Below, piece after piece: positions 1 through 11,865 of a stretch of DNA of 64,000 nt. The stretch comes from Juglans regia (taxonomy: Eukaryota; Streptophyta; Magnoliopsida; Fagales; Juglandaceae): positions 4,898,001-4,962,000 of the forward strand of contig NC_049916.1 in the NCBI RefSeq assembly GCF_001411555.2, written 5' to 3'. The position numbers were made by a program, and so were the translations under genes. How positions within the stretch are numbered: position 1 is the stretch's first letter; the number at the start of each line of letters is the position of its first letter. The notes under the pieces are model-generated. The model had not been told where the DNA came from, did no database searches, and saw only the letters and a program-made list of their open reading frames with translations.

Positions 1-523
1 CTTTAGGATTTATTCTAATTACCTTATTCTCCTCCCTCCTTTTTGTTAAAATTATCTTTGTAAGTTATTTCATCATGAATAAATATTGTTTCTCTTATTA
101 AATATTTTCAATTTATTTTCATTATTACCAAGTTCAAGTTATCTGGTCTGTCCAGTCATCTGGTCCTGCTTTTAATTTCATACTCTGTTATTTTCATTAC
201 TTCCAGTTATATGGTCCTGCATTACTTTCATTCCTATTATATCCAGTTATTTGGTCATATCCAGTAATCTGGTCCTATATTTACTTGTGCTTAACTCTGC
301 AATTCTACAATACTACTTTCGCCTATACATATATATATATATTTATATATATATGATGTACTATTGATCATCACCATCATCATCTGTTCATTTCTTATAA
401 ATACAACAAATTTCTCAAGAACATCATGCGAAACTCTCACTTAAGACATGAGCTTAGCTACAAATACCTTAAATGACAAAAAATTAGAAGTGTTCGAACA
501 CCGGCAAGTACTCTACCTGAAAT
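1..523. other. AT-rich spacer, no gene seen
   Basis: AT-rich intergenic DNA. Between about 136 and 283 the phrase 'atctggtc' or a near variant ('tatggtcc', 'ttggtcat') recurs about every 15-50 bases, a loose degenerate repeat. A short (TA)n tract lies near 328-355. No frame with plausible codon use or splice signals was found. Confidence 0.5.
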
Positions 524-1307
524 TAGGGCTGAGCAAAAATCTAAAAATCCGACCCTGCCTTCGACTCTACACCGGCTCCACTTCGACTTATCGTCGGAGT
601 TGGAGTTTTTTTAACAAAAAAAGTCGAGATCAGAGGTGGCGATGTACCGACTCCGATTCCAATATTGTACATATTTTATAGAAATATATGTATTTTTATA
701 TATATTAATAATATATATTTTATATAGCTATAACTTATATAGGTAATTAAATTCAATAATATACTAGTATGAGCAAATTATTATAAAATAATATGCTTAT
801 ACTATAATATAAATTTATTGAATTGACTAATAATAGTTTAGTATATGTAAACATCATAGTATTAACCATGACAACATGTAACACTAATGTATAATAACAT
901 TGTAATACTAATATATAATAACTAAAGTATAATAATATGTACTAGTAATGTATAATAATCAATGTATAATAACATGTAATACTAATGTTTAAACATTAAC
1001 ATATAATACTAATGTATAATAACATTAATCTGTACAATGATTTATTCTTTTAGTTTTGGTTATGTTTTAATAAAATTGACTTTGAAAAAATATTTTTTTA
1101 AAACAACTGAAAACTAGAAGTCGAAATCAGATTAGTGAGAGCCCAAGATTGTCAAATTGAAGTTTCAAATGGACTAAGAAAAAAAAACTCAATAAAAAAA
1201 TCCAAATCTAACAAGTCGGAGTCAGAGTCGGATCGAAAACTATGCGAATCAAAGTCGGAGTTGGAGGTCGGATTCGACCTCTGACAAAGTTGGAGTGCTC
1301 AGCCCTA
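524..1307. mobile_element. Non-autonomous hAT element (MITE-like, 784 bp)
   Basis: The ends are a perfect 12-bp terminal inverted repeat: 'tagggctgagca' at 524-535 and 'tgctcagcccta' at 1296-1307. It is flanked by 8-bp target duplications differing at one base: 'cctgaaat' (516-523) and 'cctaaaat' (1308-1315). An 8-bp duplication with this kind of TIR is the hAT signature. Subterminal DNA on both sides carries many 'gtcgga' or 'tccgac' motifs in opposite orientation, like transposase-binding arrays. The core (about 700-1030) is AT-rich with recurring 'aatgtataataac' units. No transposase frame is present, so it would depend on an autonomous relative. Confidence 0.85.
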
Positions 1308-2520
1308 CCTAAAATGGTTAATTAATTGCACCTTAGTTTTTGTTGTAGTACTTCAGAAAGTTAAAATAAATAATGCCATTATTATGTCTATTTTAGTCAT
1401 TTTTTTGCATGTTTATGTCTTGAGATTAATGTTGAACAAGTGTAATATTGTTATAAATTAAGTCATTTTGAGTGCTATTTAATGTAAGACATTGAATATG
1501 GAAGGTTCTAAGTGGGCTAGAGGGGAGACTCACGAAATTTTCCTTCTTGCTCTCCAAGAGTATACTCTAGGTTTTAGAGGTTTTTCCCTAGTCTTTGACT
1601 CTTTAAATGAGAGTATATCTTCTATGTGTTTGACGAAATTTCCCTGAAATAAAAATTTATTTATCTTATTTCATATGCCAATACAGGAGAAGTCAAGTAT
1701 TGCAAACATTAACATAAATTAATATTAATTAATTAATCCAAATCTACCAACGTCCCATGCATTCTTCACTACTCCAACAATGTTATAATTAAGAAGAGAA
1801 TTCAACTGAACCTTCACGTACTTACGGTACGTACACCAGACTTTGCGATGACATGAAGTCAGTCATGCATCGATCGATGATCTCCAATATATCCCACAAA
1901 GAGATCATCAAATTACAAATGAGCTTCACTTTCCAAATTATTCATCAATGAACAGTTATTTTTGTAGAAATTCAACCTCCTCCACAAGACTCTCTAACAC
2001 GGCCTTCATGATTACTTGCATTAATGCATTAATTAATGTATTGTTAAAAGGGTTTAAGTGATCAATAATTAGTCCCTCTTACGTGTTTTACATCGTTACC
2101 TTTTTGCTCATCAGATTTTCAATTTTATCAATCTGCAGGGGTTTGCATGACAAGAAATGATCGATATTTACAGTTATAGTCTAGAGTTATAGAGTGTGCA
2201 ACTGTCGCGCATTCCATTTAAATAAAATAAGTAAATATGAGACGTAAAAAAAAAAATTTTAATAATAAATCTCATTCTTTTATAAAAATAATACATATTA
2301 TTTACATAATTCATACCTATATCTAAGATTACCCACTCGTACGCTACACAGATCAGTCAAGGGAACTATAAACTGGGACCGTTGCCAATTTGCCATTGAA
2401 GGGTAGATGGATAGATGGACTTGGGCCGCACCAAATACGAAAGTTGAAACTGCTATTCTACGTGGGCTAGGTTTTGAGTTTTTGCTTTTGCTTTTGCTTT
2501 AATATGCATAACATTATATT
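1308..2520. other. Intergenic spacer, no gene seen
   Basis: AT-rich sequence without a credible coding frame or a repeat with recognisable ends. A run of the hexamer 'gctttt' lies near 2475-2503. Nothing else could be supported. Confidence 0.4.
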
Positions 2521-2558
2521 TAAATCACCCGATACCTAGGATTTAGTGCAGGAGGAAA

Positions 2559-2580
2559 ATATATATATATATATATATAT
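2559..2580. repeat. (AT)n microsatellite
   Basis: About eleven uninterrupted AT dinucleotides, immediately before the tandem duplication that follows. Confidence 0.9.
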
Positions 2581-2887
2581 AAAATGAGAGTCATAACAGA
2601 ATATTTAATATTTTTTATAAAATTTATTAGAACAATCATAAATTCTATAAAATCCATTTTTATGTATCTATTTCTTTTCTATTTTAAACCTAAAGACGCT
2701 CAAGCACAAAAACTGATCTAAAAATAGGCATATAATATAAAATGGATGTTATAATATTTATTGAGTATTTAATATTCTTCAAAAAATGTATTGGTTAAGA
2801 CAATCCTAAATATTGTAAGATCCACTTTATATATCTATCTCTTTATCTTAAACTCAAAGAAGAATCAAGCAAGAACTGATGTAAAGA
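2581..2887. repeat. Diverged two-copy tandem duplication, about 150 bp per unit
   Basis: Two consecutive segments (about 2581-2731 and 2738-2887) share an ordered set of phrases: 'aaaatg', 'gagtatttaatatt' or a variant, 'atccat/atccac', 'atgtatctat/atatatctat', 'ctcaagca/atcaagca', and 'aactgat' near the end. Identity is clearly below 80%, so it is an old local duplication. No terminal inverted repeats were seen. Confidence 0.55.
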
Positions 2888-3522
2888 GTCTAAATCCATA
2901 ACATTAATTGGCATCCCCATGATCTTCCATCTCTCAATCCAATTCAGTTTCACTTTGGCCTACAGCCTCCCATTGATCCCCTTCGGTGCTTGACTTCATT
3001 ATCCTTATCCAAAGGTTTCGTACGTGTCATTTTGTTTTCATTGGTTAAGAGTTATTATATATGTGGACTCAATTCCATCCTGAAAGGGAAGTACATGTGG
3101 CTTCTGATCAACATCTAAACTTAGTTTAAATTTTTCTAATCTCTAATTATTTATAAGCAAACAAATTTTGAAAAGCACTTGCCGTCCTGCATGGACAAGC
3201 AGTACTGCCTAAATCATAAGAAGTACCGTTAGAAACACAATGTAAATACGAAGAGAGAAATTAAATCAAAATGCATGATCTTCTTCACATCCATGAACGC
3301 AGATCGATCGGAACAACGCCCGGCCTACCTTTTAAATGCAAAGTCTCAAAAAGGACAAAATGGTTGACCTTTCAACGTAGTCTTGTCCTTTTCACTTGAA
3401 TTATACGTTAATGGGTACCGCTAGCTTCTAGCTAAGCATACTCCTGATCATCCTTTCCTATTTATCACTGTTCCTACGTCTCTCTGATCTCTCTCTCAGT
3501 CTCTCTCATACACAAATAATTA

Positions 3523-3540
3523 TATATATATATATATATA
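3523..3540. repeat. (TA)n microsatellite upstream of the reductase-like gene
   Basis: About nine TA dinucleotides, some 360 bp upstream of the start codon at 3903. It lies between two pyrimidine-rich stretches of the presumed promoter. Confidence 0.85.
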
Positions 3541-3771
3541 AATCCCAAATGAAGTGAGTAATGCATTTAAATGTTGGGTCGTGTTGAGTTCCCATCAAAC
3601 TCATCTCTTTCGTGAAGCCCATCAATCTATTAATATATTAATAATACCAATCTCTCTGATCCCTCTTTCTCCTCTCCTTTCCTTAACTACCACCTTCCCA
3701 ACCATCTGCTAACTACACTCTTTCAATGCTCCTCTAGTCTCTTTTACGTACCCTTTTTTTCTTCTTTCCCT

Positions 3772-3779
3772 TATAAATA
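3772..3779 (+). promoter_or_regulatory. Candidate TATA box of the reductase-like gene
   Basis: 'tataaata' lies 124 bp before the ATG at 3903. It follows a long CT-rich tract (about 3650-3770) and precedes the CT-rich 5' leader (3800-3870), a common plant promoter arrangement. The transcription start would be near 3800-3810. This is inferred from position and consensus only. Confidence 0.6.
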
Positions 3780-3902
3780 CAAAACACACCTCATTTCGTT
3801 TTCTTTGTCTTGGCATTCTTCCCTCCTCCTCCTAGCTCGCTCTCTGTTCGTCTCCTCTCTGCGGGCTACATATATAGGACCTAGCTAGCACGGCCATCTC
3901 CC

Positions 3903-6900
3903 ATGGCTCCACCTTCTTCTTTCAACCAAAACTCGAAGACAGTCTGTGTCATGGACGCGTCTGGTCGCCTGGGATCCGCCCTAGTACAACGCCTCTTGCA
4001 TCGAGGCTACACTGTCCACGCTGCAGTCCAAAACCATGGTTCCTCTTTCTTCTTCTTCGATTATGCTACCTGATCTTTTCTTTCCTCAAAATCCAATATT
4101 TTATGTCTGATATTCATATGCTTCTGATTTATATGTGGTTTTTGTTTTTTATGATGAGTAGAAAGCATCTGTTCAACATTAATTACTATTGGGGGGTCGG
4201 CTGTCAGATTCTTATAATATATCTTTTTTTAACTATTTATTATATGTTTATTTATGCTGTACGTGCAAAATGACAAATGATTCTGACGTGATCGTCTGTT
4301 TGGGGGTGATGATCAGGTGAAATATTGATGCAATCATTAGAAGGGGTAGCTGGTGATCATGAGAAATTGAGGGTTTTTCATTCAGATCATCTGGACTACC
4401 ACAGCATAATGGATGCCTTGAAGGGATGCTCTGGATTATTTTACTGCTTTGAGCCTCCCCCGGACCAGCCTACTTATGATGTATGCATCATTATTGCATG
4501 CCTATTGATCTTTTTGGTGACTAATTTAGTAGATCAAGAGAGATAGATATATACATGAATTCGGTTTTACCGTATTTATCCACTTCAATTCATATGTCAA
4601 TCTGTCTCCCAAGATCTTCAAATTCATATCTGAACATAAAGAAATCTTTTTGCGGATTTTGATGCTAGATCTAAACGATGATGCAATTAAATTATACGAA
4701 ACAAGTGATCATATCTATAAATATGTTAGGAGTATATATATATATAAGCCACATATATAGATAATAGTTGATGAATTAGGTTAAAAAATCCAAATAAATG
4801 AGAGAGAGAGAGAGAGAGTAGTAAAGAAACAGGCCGTATACAGGTAGCTGTAATCTGCATATGGAAATGAATGAACAAGTGGGGAGTGTTTGGTGCAGGA
4901 ATTAATGGCAGAGGAGGAAGTAAGAGAAGCTCATAATGTGTTGGAAGCGTGTGCACAAACAGAGAGCATAGACAAAGTGGTGTTTACCTCTTCTATCACT
5001 GCTGTTATCTGGAGAGATGCCCGTAATTCCATGCCCTCTGATTTTGATGAAACACATTGGAGCGACATTAATCTTTGTAGAAAGTTCAAGGTAGTCTATT
5101 TATACGTCTCCCTTTAGCATTCATTTTACCAATCTTTTAGTTATTATTATATATTATTCCAATGAATGAGCCAGCTTGTGCTCGCTCTACATTTTTACTA
5201 ATTTTGTACGTTCACTAAGGTCTCGACCGGTTTTTCTTTTTAGTAATACGTACTTCTTGGTTTTTCTTTTTAATGATAAATGGTTTAGCTTGTTACAAAA
5301 AAATCTTATAAAAGTAAATTTAGAAACTAACGTGGTTTGATGTGATACGTTGGATTGTAAAAATATTTTTATTATAAAATAAATTTAGCGTATATGTTAG
5401 TTTGTTGCTTTACTTTTGGGAGTTTTTTTGTGTCTATTTAGGGCAAGTTTGGGGCCTTAGATGAGTGAGATACAAAATTTTTATCTCATCTCATTTTATC
5501 TCATCCTATTTTATTCTTAAATATAATTCAAATACAAAATTTTCAAACTAATCATTACAATTTTTTGAAACTAATCATTACAATTTTTTCAAACTTTTAA
5601 ATAAAAAATAATTTCAATTTTTTCAAATCTCCAACAAAAATAATATTATAAAATTATATTATTAAAATATTTTAACTTTATAATATTTTTTATTCAAAAT
5701 TTTCTCTTCTTTTCCAAAATCTAAGAAATACTCAACTCAAACTATTTCATTACTATTCACAAACTATTTTCTTACTATTCACAAAATTTTATCTCATCTC
5801 ACTCTCCAAACAAGCCACTTTTTTTTTTTTTTTTTTTATTCCCACCTTCCAAGCCGGATTTAATTCGCTTTTTTTTAGGAAGCCTCGTGGCTCCATGTGA
5901 GCTCAAAACTTGCTATTTTTTTTTTCACACGTTTCATTAATCTTGATCCATTTTTAGTGGAAGCTTTGTCTTAAACAAAGTGAAGTGGCTTCTATATTAT
6001 TTTCTTTTTTATTTAGTAGTATTTTCTTTCAACTAATAAAAAGTCTTAATGTTTTTTTTTTTTAAAAAAAAAAACACTTCTTCGAGATATTTTCAGATAG
6101 ATAGATACATGAAATGGATTGTCTTAAAACATTTATGTATTTGATGTAAGACTTAATTACTTCCTGTGCCTAAATATATATCTCTCACTCAAGATTTTAA
6201 AACTTAAACTCCAATTATGCTTATAATTAGTCACAACCTAATTAATTAAATAACATCATTTTGCTGTGCAAATCAATCAAATTTTCTCTGAATTCATTGG
6301 ATGAGTTAATAAAAAGAAAAAATCATGAATATGATCAGCTGTGGCATGCTCTAGCAAAAACCCTAGCCGAGAAGACAGCATGGGCACTGGCCATGGATAG
6401 AGGCGTGAACATGGTCTCCATAAACGGAGGGCTCCTCATGGGTTCTGATCTTACAATCACAAACCCTTATTTGAAAGGAGCGGCTGAGATGTACGAAGAT
6501 GGCGTATTCGTAACCGTTGATCTTAGGTTCATCGTGGATGCCCACGTATGCGTCTTTGAAGACACGTCAGCATATGGAAGATACCTGTGCTTCAACCAAG
6601 GCATCACTTGCCACAAAGATGCCCTTAAGCTTGCTCACATGTTACTGCCACCCTCCAAATCTTCGCCTCCTCCAAGGTTAGCAAATGACTTGTATTAATT
6701 TCAAGACCCATGAGTTTTTTTTCCTTGCATTTTGCCTTGAAAATCTATCAACAGTACTGTTAATTCCTTTCTAGTAAGATAAAATGATTGTTTTGAAAGG
6801 GAAAAAGAGAATATTTTGCACCCTTAAACTATCAAGAGTTTATTTATTTTTCGCACATCGAACTTTCAATTCCAAATGACGTTAAAATACATGTAAATAG

Positions 6901-7977
6901 CGAGGTGGCATGGTTATAAACCATCGATCTAAGGTTCTGCATGCATATAGATTGTAACCCTTTTTGGTACAGATCGAGTATGAACGTATAATTGAGCTTT
7001 GCTACACAACCTCCACCACACTCCACACTCCACACTTTTTAAAATTTTTTAAATTTTTAATATTTTTTTAAAATTTTTTTTTGAGTTTATTCTTTTTAAA
7101 TTTTTTATTCATTATTTATATAATAAATATTTAATAAAAGAAAAAAATAATAAAAATTAAAAATAATGTGGAGTGTGGAGGTTGTGTGAATAGTATGAGA
7201 TTGAGTAGATTTTTTGTAATTTGAAAGTGTAGAATTATATATTCGTCTATGGGAGGAATGTTAAAGTGCAATCTCTATTGTCAATAAAATTATTTATTTT
7301 TTAACACTTAAAATTTTACGTATATCTGCATGCATGTGTCTTACTACTCGTAACATCCTAAACGTAACATTCACTAATTAAAAGTACCATTGACGTGATA
7401 AATATTGATATATCTGTCACATCAATAAAAAAAATTATTAGCTTGACTATGATGATCTATAGTCAGAATTAGATGAGTATTCGCTTAGAATTTTGAGATT
7501 TTTTCCATTCACATAAGCTTATTTGAAGGCCCTTGCAATAAAGTGTTATATGAAGTCACTGATGATCATATAGTTTTACCACAAAAAGAGACAACAGTTT
7601 ACAAGAGATTTGAATACGAGATCCAAAATTGCTTGGTGCAGTACGGGATCCATGTAAACGGACCCAGCTCACATGTTTACAAAGGCCGGTCTCGTACTGC
7701 GGTAAACAGAATTAATCTAGGAGATCGATCGATGATCTCCATTTCGAGACGTGGTACTATGCCTCCGATGCTTGGTCTAGACCATAGGGTTAGCACACCT
7801 ATGATTGCTACGTTTGATTATTTTAAGCACTAGCTAATTTACTCCAACATAGAAAGTAACATTTTAATCTTTTTCTAGTTAATGTTATTTTTGTTTTTCA
7901 GCTTGGAGGATACAAAAGTCTATCAGCAGAGGATAAGCAACAAGAAACTGAACAAATTAATGGTGGGTTTGATCTAA
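3903..7977 (+). CDS. Cinnamoyl-CoA reductase-like SDR protein (atypical), 5 exons
   Basis: Spliced model: 3903-4038, 4317-4480, 4899-5090, 6339-6676, 7902-7977; every intron is GT-AG and phases agree, giving 301 residues. The ATG sits in a good plant context (ccATGGct). The N-terminus (residues 14-40) is the beta-alpha-beta nucleotide-binding fold with an unusual 'DASGRLGS' loop in place of the usual 'GxxGxxA'. 'FTSSITAVIW' (129-138) supplies the catalytic Ser region. Ordinary CCRs have 'NWYCYGK'; here it is 'LWHALAK' (165-171), so His167 replaces the catalytic Tyr while Lys171 stays. The pattern matches the plant CCR-like/SNL6 branch (extended SDR, NADPH-type fold, probably cytosolic). Lignin activity should not be assumed. 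The last exon encodes only about 25 residues and ends in 'LMVGLI', shorter than I expect for the family. Introns 3 and 4 hold MITEs. The family call is secure; the exact C-terminus is less so. Confidence 0.88.
5270..5420. repeat. AT-rich dispersed repeat in intron 3 ('tgatacgttgga' type)
   Basis: Carries 'tgtgatacgttggattgtaaa' style wording followed by 'ttttattataaa'. The same order of phrases occurs at about 23660-23830 upstream of the NERD gene, so this is a dispersed repeat, probably a MITE relic. No clear ends or target duplication were found. Confidence 0.45.
5442..5816. mobile_element. PIF/Harbinger-like MITE in intron 3 ('ccaaacaagcc' family)
   Basis: The left end 'ggcaagtttgg' and right end 'ccaaacaagcc' form an imperfect inverted repeat. 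Inside, 'atctcatctcatt' near the left and 'atctcatctcac' near the right flank an AT-rich core with repeated 'aaactaatcattacaattttt'. The same plan recurs at 19476-19839, 33413-33607, 39636-39842 and about 56584-56782. Only the 33413 copy shows a clean 3-bp target duplication. The superfamily is inferred from TIR style and that copy. Confidence 0.65.
7004..7187. mobile_element. Short foldback MITE in intron 4 ('acacaacctccac' family)
   Basis: An inverted repeat of about 20 bp, 'acacaacctccaccacac' on the left and 'gtggagtgtggaggttgtgt' on the right, encloses an AT-rich core with long T and A runs. A sister copy lies at 40307-40488. No target duplication was assigned. It lies inside intron 4 of the reductase-like gene and so is presumably transcribed with it. 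Confidence 0.6.
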
Positions 7978-8579
7978 AAGTGGCCCTCATCAGTTTGATT
8001 GATTGCAGCCTCACAATCATGAAGATGCCATCATCATCATGTGTTTCTCTCTTTCTCTACTTTTTGTTGTTTCAGGCAAATTTCAATGATTTGCACAAAT
8101 TACTCCCACAATTGTATATTTATTCCCATGAATTTTTCTTGGAGTCCATGCATGTCATAGCATGGAAAGGTAGTATTTCAGATTAAATATAGAAAATTGA
8201 TGAATGAAATTTCACAATGTTTGAAAGGGAAAATAGTAAATATATTTACATGTTTATTTTTCAAAACTTTAAACACATCAATCGTTGATATGGTAACCTG
8301 CCACATCAGCTTGCATAAAATAAGTTCCAGTATATACGCTTTTAATAAGTAATATAAATTTATATTTACTAAGAAAACTAATAGCCAAGTACCTGATCTA
8401 TTTTTAACCTGCTTGGACTAGGGATGTAACGAGTCCGGTTCGATTCAGTTTTAAACATATTTTAAACCGAACAGATATATACCAAAACTCTCATCCTGGT
8501 CGAGAATTGATAGATTTTTGCTAACTCTAATGGGAGTTACATTTTCCGGATGTAACTCAGAGAAGACTATCTAGGGTAT
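7978..8579. other. 3' flank of the reductase-like gene; possible hAT end fragment
   Basis: Contains the presumed 3' UTR. At about 8421, 'tagggatgtaacgagtccgg' resembles the left end of a hAT element, followed by 'ccggttcgattcagtttt' wording seen in other hAT derivatives, but no matching right end was found before the LINE begins. No gene was recognised. Confidence 0.35.
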
Positions 8580-10288
8580 GCTTAGTTCACTTCCCCATCC
8601 TCGTAGACTGTGGAGGCATCCAAGGAGGCATAAAGTATTTTAAATTAAAAAATATATGGCTTAAATCTAATGGTTTTGTAGACTGGGTATGACAATAGTG
8701 GTCTTCTTATGATTTTCAAGACTCTCCAAGCTTCATAATGTCAAAAAAGCTAAAATTTCTCAAACAAGATTTGAAGCAATGGAATGAACAAGTCTTTGGT
8801 AATGTAACTCTACAACGACGTTCACTTCTAGAGGAGCTACAGGGTCTGAAGGGCGAGGAGGAGGCTAGAACTCTTTCTGAATCCCAAAAAACTCACAAGA
8901 ATCAGATAGTTATAGAACTTGAAAAAGTCATATTGATGGAAGAGATCTCTTGAAAACATAAATCAAGGGCACTATGGCTCAAGGAGGGAGACAAGTGCTT
9001 AAAGTTCTTCCATAGGGTGGCTAATTCGCACCGGAGGAACAATGCTGTTGATATATTGATGATAGATAGAGCAGTCTCTTCAAATCAGTCAATCATCAAG
9101 AACCACATTACATAATATTATGAACATCTCCTACTCGAACAAAAAGCATGGAGACCAACAGTAGGTGGTTTAACTTTTTCTGAACTTGATCCACAAAGTG
9201 TAGGGTGGCTCGAGAGGCCCTTTGAAGAAGAAGAAGAAGTACCCAAAGTCATTCGGGGTATGGCTAGTGACAAGGCCCCAAGCCCTGATGGTTTCACAAT
9301 GAGCTTTTTCCAAACCTGTTGGGAAGTGTTAAAGGGCGACCTTATGCAGGTATTTCAAGAATTCCAAAATCATGCTAGTTTTGAAAAAAGTCTTAATGCT
9401 ACCTTTTTAGCACTTATTCCCAAAAAGGTGTGATTAGTGGATGTTTGAGACTATCGTCCCAAATGGGGTCTGCAAGATTTTATCCAAGATGCTAGCAAAC
9501 CGATTGAATATGGTGATGGACAAATTAATTTCAAAGCCGTAAAATGCATTTGTCAAAGGCAGACAAATTCTGAATTCGGTCTTAATTACTAATGAAGAGT
9601 TGGATGGACGACTCAAATCTTCAGAACCGAGGTTACTTTGCAAACTAGATATGGGAAAACCCTATGATCATAATTGGAAGTTCTTACTTTATCTACTTAA
9701 AAGATGTGGTTTTGGTGAGAAATGATTGAATTGGGTAGAATTTTGCATCTCAATAGTTCACTTTTCTATATCAATGAATGACTCACCAATGGGTTTTTTC
9801 GACTCCTCAAGTGGCTTGAGACAAGGGGATCCACTCTCCCTTACTCTTTTTATTTGTCATGGAAGCTCTCAATAAGATGATTGTGGGCCTTGTGGAAGGT
9901 GGGTTCCTCTATGGTTTTTCGGTGGGGAATGATAATTATGGCTCTATCGATATTTCTCACCTATTGTTTATGGATGATACTCTCATCTTCTGCAGAGTAG
10001 ATCTCGAGCATATCCAAGCTTTAAGGGCTCTACTTCTCTACTTCAAAGTTGTCTCGACTTCGAAAGTTAACCTCTCAAAGTCTGAATTGGTACCGGTGGG
10101 GACTGTTCCCAAAGCGGCAACTCTAGCCTCCCTCTTGGGATATAAGGTATCTTCTCTACCCCTGAAGTATCTTGGCTTACTTTTGGATGCTCCTTTTAAA
10201 TCAGAACAGATTTGGAACACAATGATTGAGAAAGTAGAATGCAAACTCACATCTTGGAAGATGTCTTATTTGTCTAAAGGTGGTAGGT
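8580..10288 (+). pseudogene. LINE-1 copy A, first segment: end of endonuclease, linker and reverse transcriptase
   Basis: Plant L1-type ORF2 relic, 5'-truncated. It opens in the endonuclease tail ('[14 protein letters not shown]', then '[16 protein letters not shown]', about 8587-8690). The linker follows (8738-8953, 'KFLKQDLKQWNEQVFGNV'). Next comes the reverse transcriptase with 'DKAPSPDGFTMSFF' (about 9265-9310), '[11 protein letters not shown]' (about 9815-9845) and the catalytic box as 'LLFMDDTLIFC' (about 9960-9995). Many stops and frameshifts break the frame, so it is dead. The segment stops exactly where the solo LTR begins. The reading resumes at 11866, where 'ggtagg' joins 'ctcaccttgattaaa' to restore the usual 'GGRLTLIK' wording. 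Confidence 0.9.
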
Positions 10289-11860
10289 TGTAACACCACG
10301 TTACCCACAGTTAAGAAAGACGTCATTTTTAGAAAATCACGGGAGCCGAAGTGCTACTACAAACATTGACTTAAAGATTTAATTTTTGTAAAGAAGCGCC
10401 AGATACAAATATTCTTTATAATAAATAAAGTCATTTTGTATTGAAATACTGAAATCATAAATGAGAGTGTACAGAAATATTTATAAAAACTTTCTCGTGA
10501 AAAATCATAACTTAAAATCTCTGTACATGATCTAAGCCTCTGTAATGCTTCCTTAGACCAAGTCTCGTCCTACAGGTCTACCTTCGTAATATCCTGACCA
10601 GGGGTGGTTTAAAAATATAAAAGAACTAAAATAAGTCGAATACTCAATAAGAAACCCATCATAACGTAAACATACTTAACATAAGGGTTTTTACAAAATA
10701 TTTCATACTGAGAATTAAAATCATGATCATTCATACGTATGTTTATGACATACATGACTTATTTTGGTTTATATGACTTGTCTTACTTATCATACTGGCC
10801 CACATACTTAAGCATGTAAGGTTATGCACCAGTCTCACATCATGTGGCCACAAGGGGAACCTCTAATAGAATTCTAACATATTATGATAGACCACGCTTA
10901 GATACATGGCTTGCATATTCACCCATAAATTGTATTGGTACCATGCATCTGAATAATTATCTGATTAACTATTCTAAGCTTATCTTTCATTTGATTTTAT
11001 GAAAACTTATGTGTCTTATGCAACGTGAGATGCATGAGAGGCATAATACATACATAACTATAATATGCAAAATGAAACATTATGAATGGCGTACTTGCAA
11101 ATATCATGACATGCGTGGTACATAAACATTGGCTTCCAAAACACTAGCTTTAATAATAATATATATAACTAGCTAACACATGCTAATCCTAATTTATGAT
11201 CAAACTACTTACCTCATAATGCTAATCCAATATTTTTGGGATGCGACTAATTTTCTTTCATGGGTTTGGCACTAGTTAGAGAGGGAAACAGATTAATCGA
11301 GAGTTTGAGAGAAAACAAATGTGAGAGATGAGAGAGAAAACTTGAGGGATGATGTGAGAGGAATGAGGTAGTTGGCTATCGGCGTGGTGAACGTGGGACA
11401 CACCCGGTGCTAAACTGGTTATCATGGGGTCAACCGCTGCACTTACGGAGGTTTATGATTTTTCGCAGTAACACACGGAAGGGAATATATTTATAGAGAG
11501 ATTTGGGAAAGTGTGTCGATGAGTTTGAGTTGGACTCGGTCGCGATCATTCAAGAAGAGAGTTTGAATTAAAAAAATATGATCTAGTAGTTCATTCAATA
11601 TAGGATTGACAGTGATCGAGACTGCATAGGGGATTTCAATAAGTGATGATTTTAAATTGAAATAAATTTATAATGGCTTGTTTTTAAATTCTAAAAGGAG
11701 TACACTCGTTCAATAAATAATAAATGAGATTTAACCTAGTTATTGAGTCTAATTAAAACTCATAATCAATATCAATGATTTATAGTTTGTGGGCTAATCC
11801 AATATAACTCATTAAATATAATTTAGGCCAACCTTGGAATTATTGGACCGGGTCGTTACA
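10289..11860. mobile_element. Solo LTR inserted in LINE copy A (1572 bp)
   Basis: The sequence starts 'tgtaacaccacgttaccc' and ends 'ccgggtcgttaca', so both termini are TGTAAC...GTTACA, the palindromic ends of an LTR. The flanks are 'taggt' (10284-10288) and 'taggc' (11861-11865), a 5-bp target duplication with one substitution. There is no coding frame, primer-binding site or polypurine tract, as expected for a solo LTR left by recombination between two LTRs. The termini suggest a Gypsy-type parent, but this is not proven. The orientation is uncertain. Confidence 0.85.
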
Positions 11861-11865
11861 TAGGC

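Noticed and set aside
448..681. 77-codon open frame with a Met start
   Set aside because: It runs across the left end of the hAT MITE and encodes only its 'tcggagt' arrays; no protein character.
7543..7833. 96-codon open frame within reductase intron 4
   Set aside because: Lies wholly in the intron required by the spliced model, with no family motif; imperfect inverted wording ('gcagtacggg', 'cgtactgc') suggests repeat DNA.
7980..8186. 68-codon frame after the reductase stop
   Set aside because: Hydrophobic low-complexity frame in the 3' flank with no relation to the reductase family.
8421..8579. Complete hAT element upstream of LINE copy A
   Set aside because: Only a left-end-like sequence is present; no matching right end or 8-bp duplication was found.
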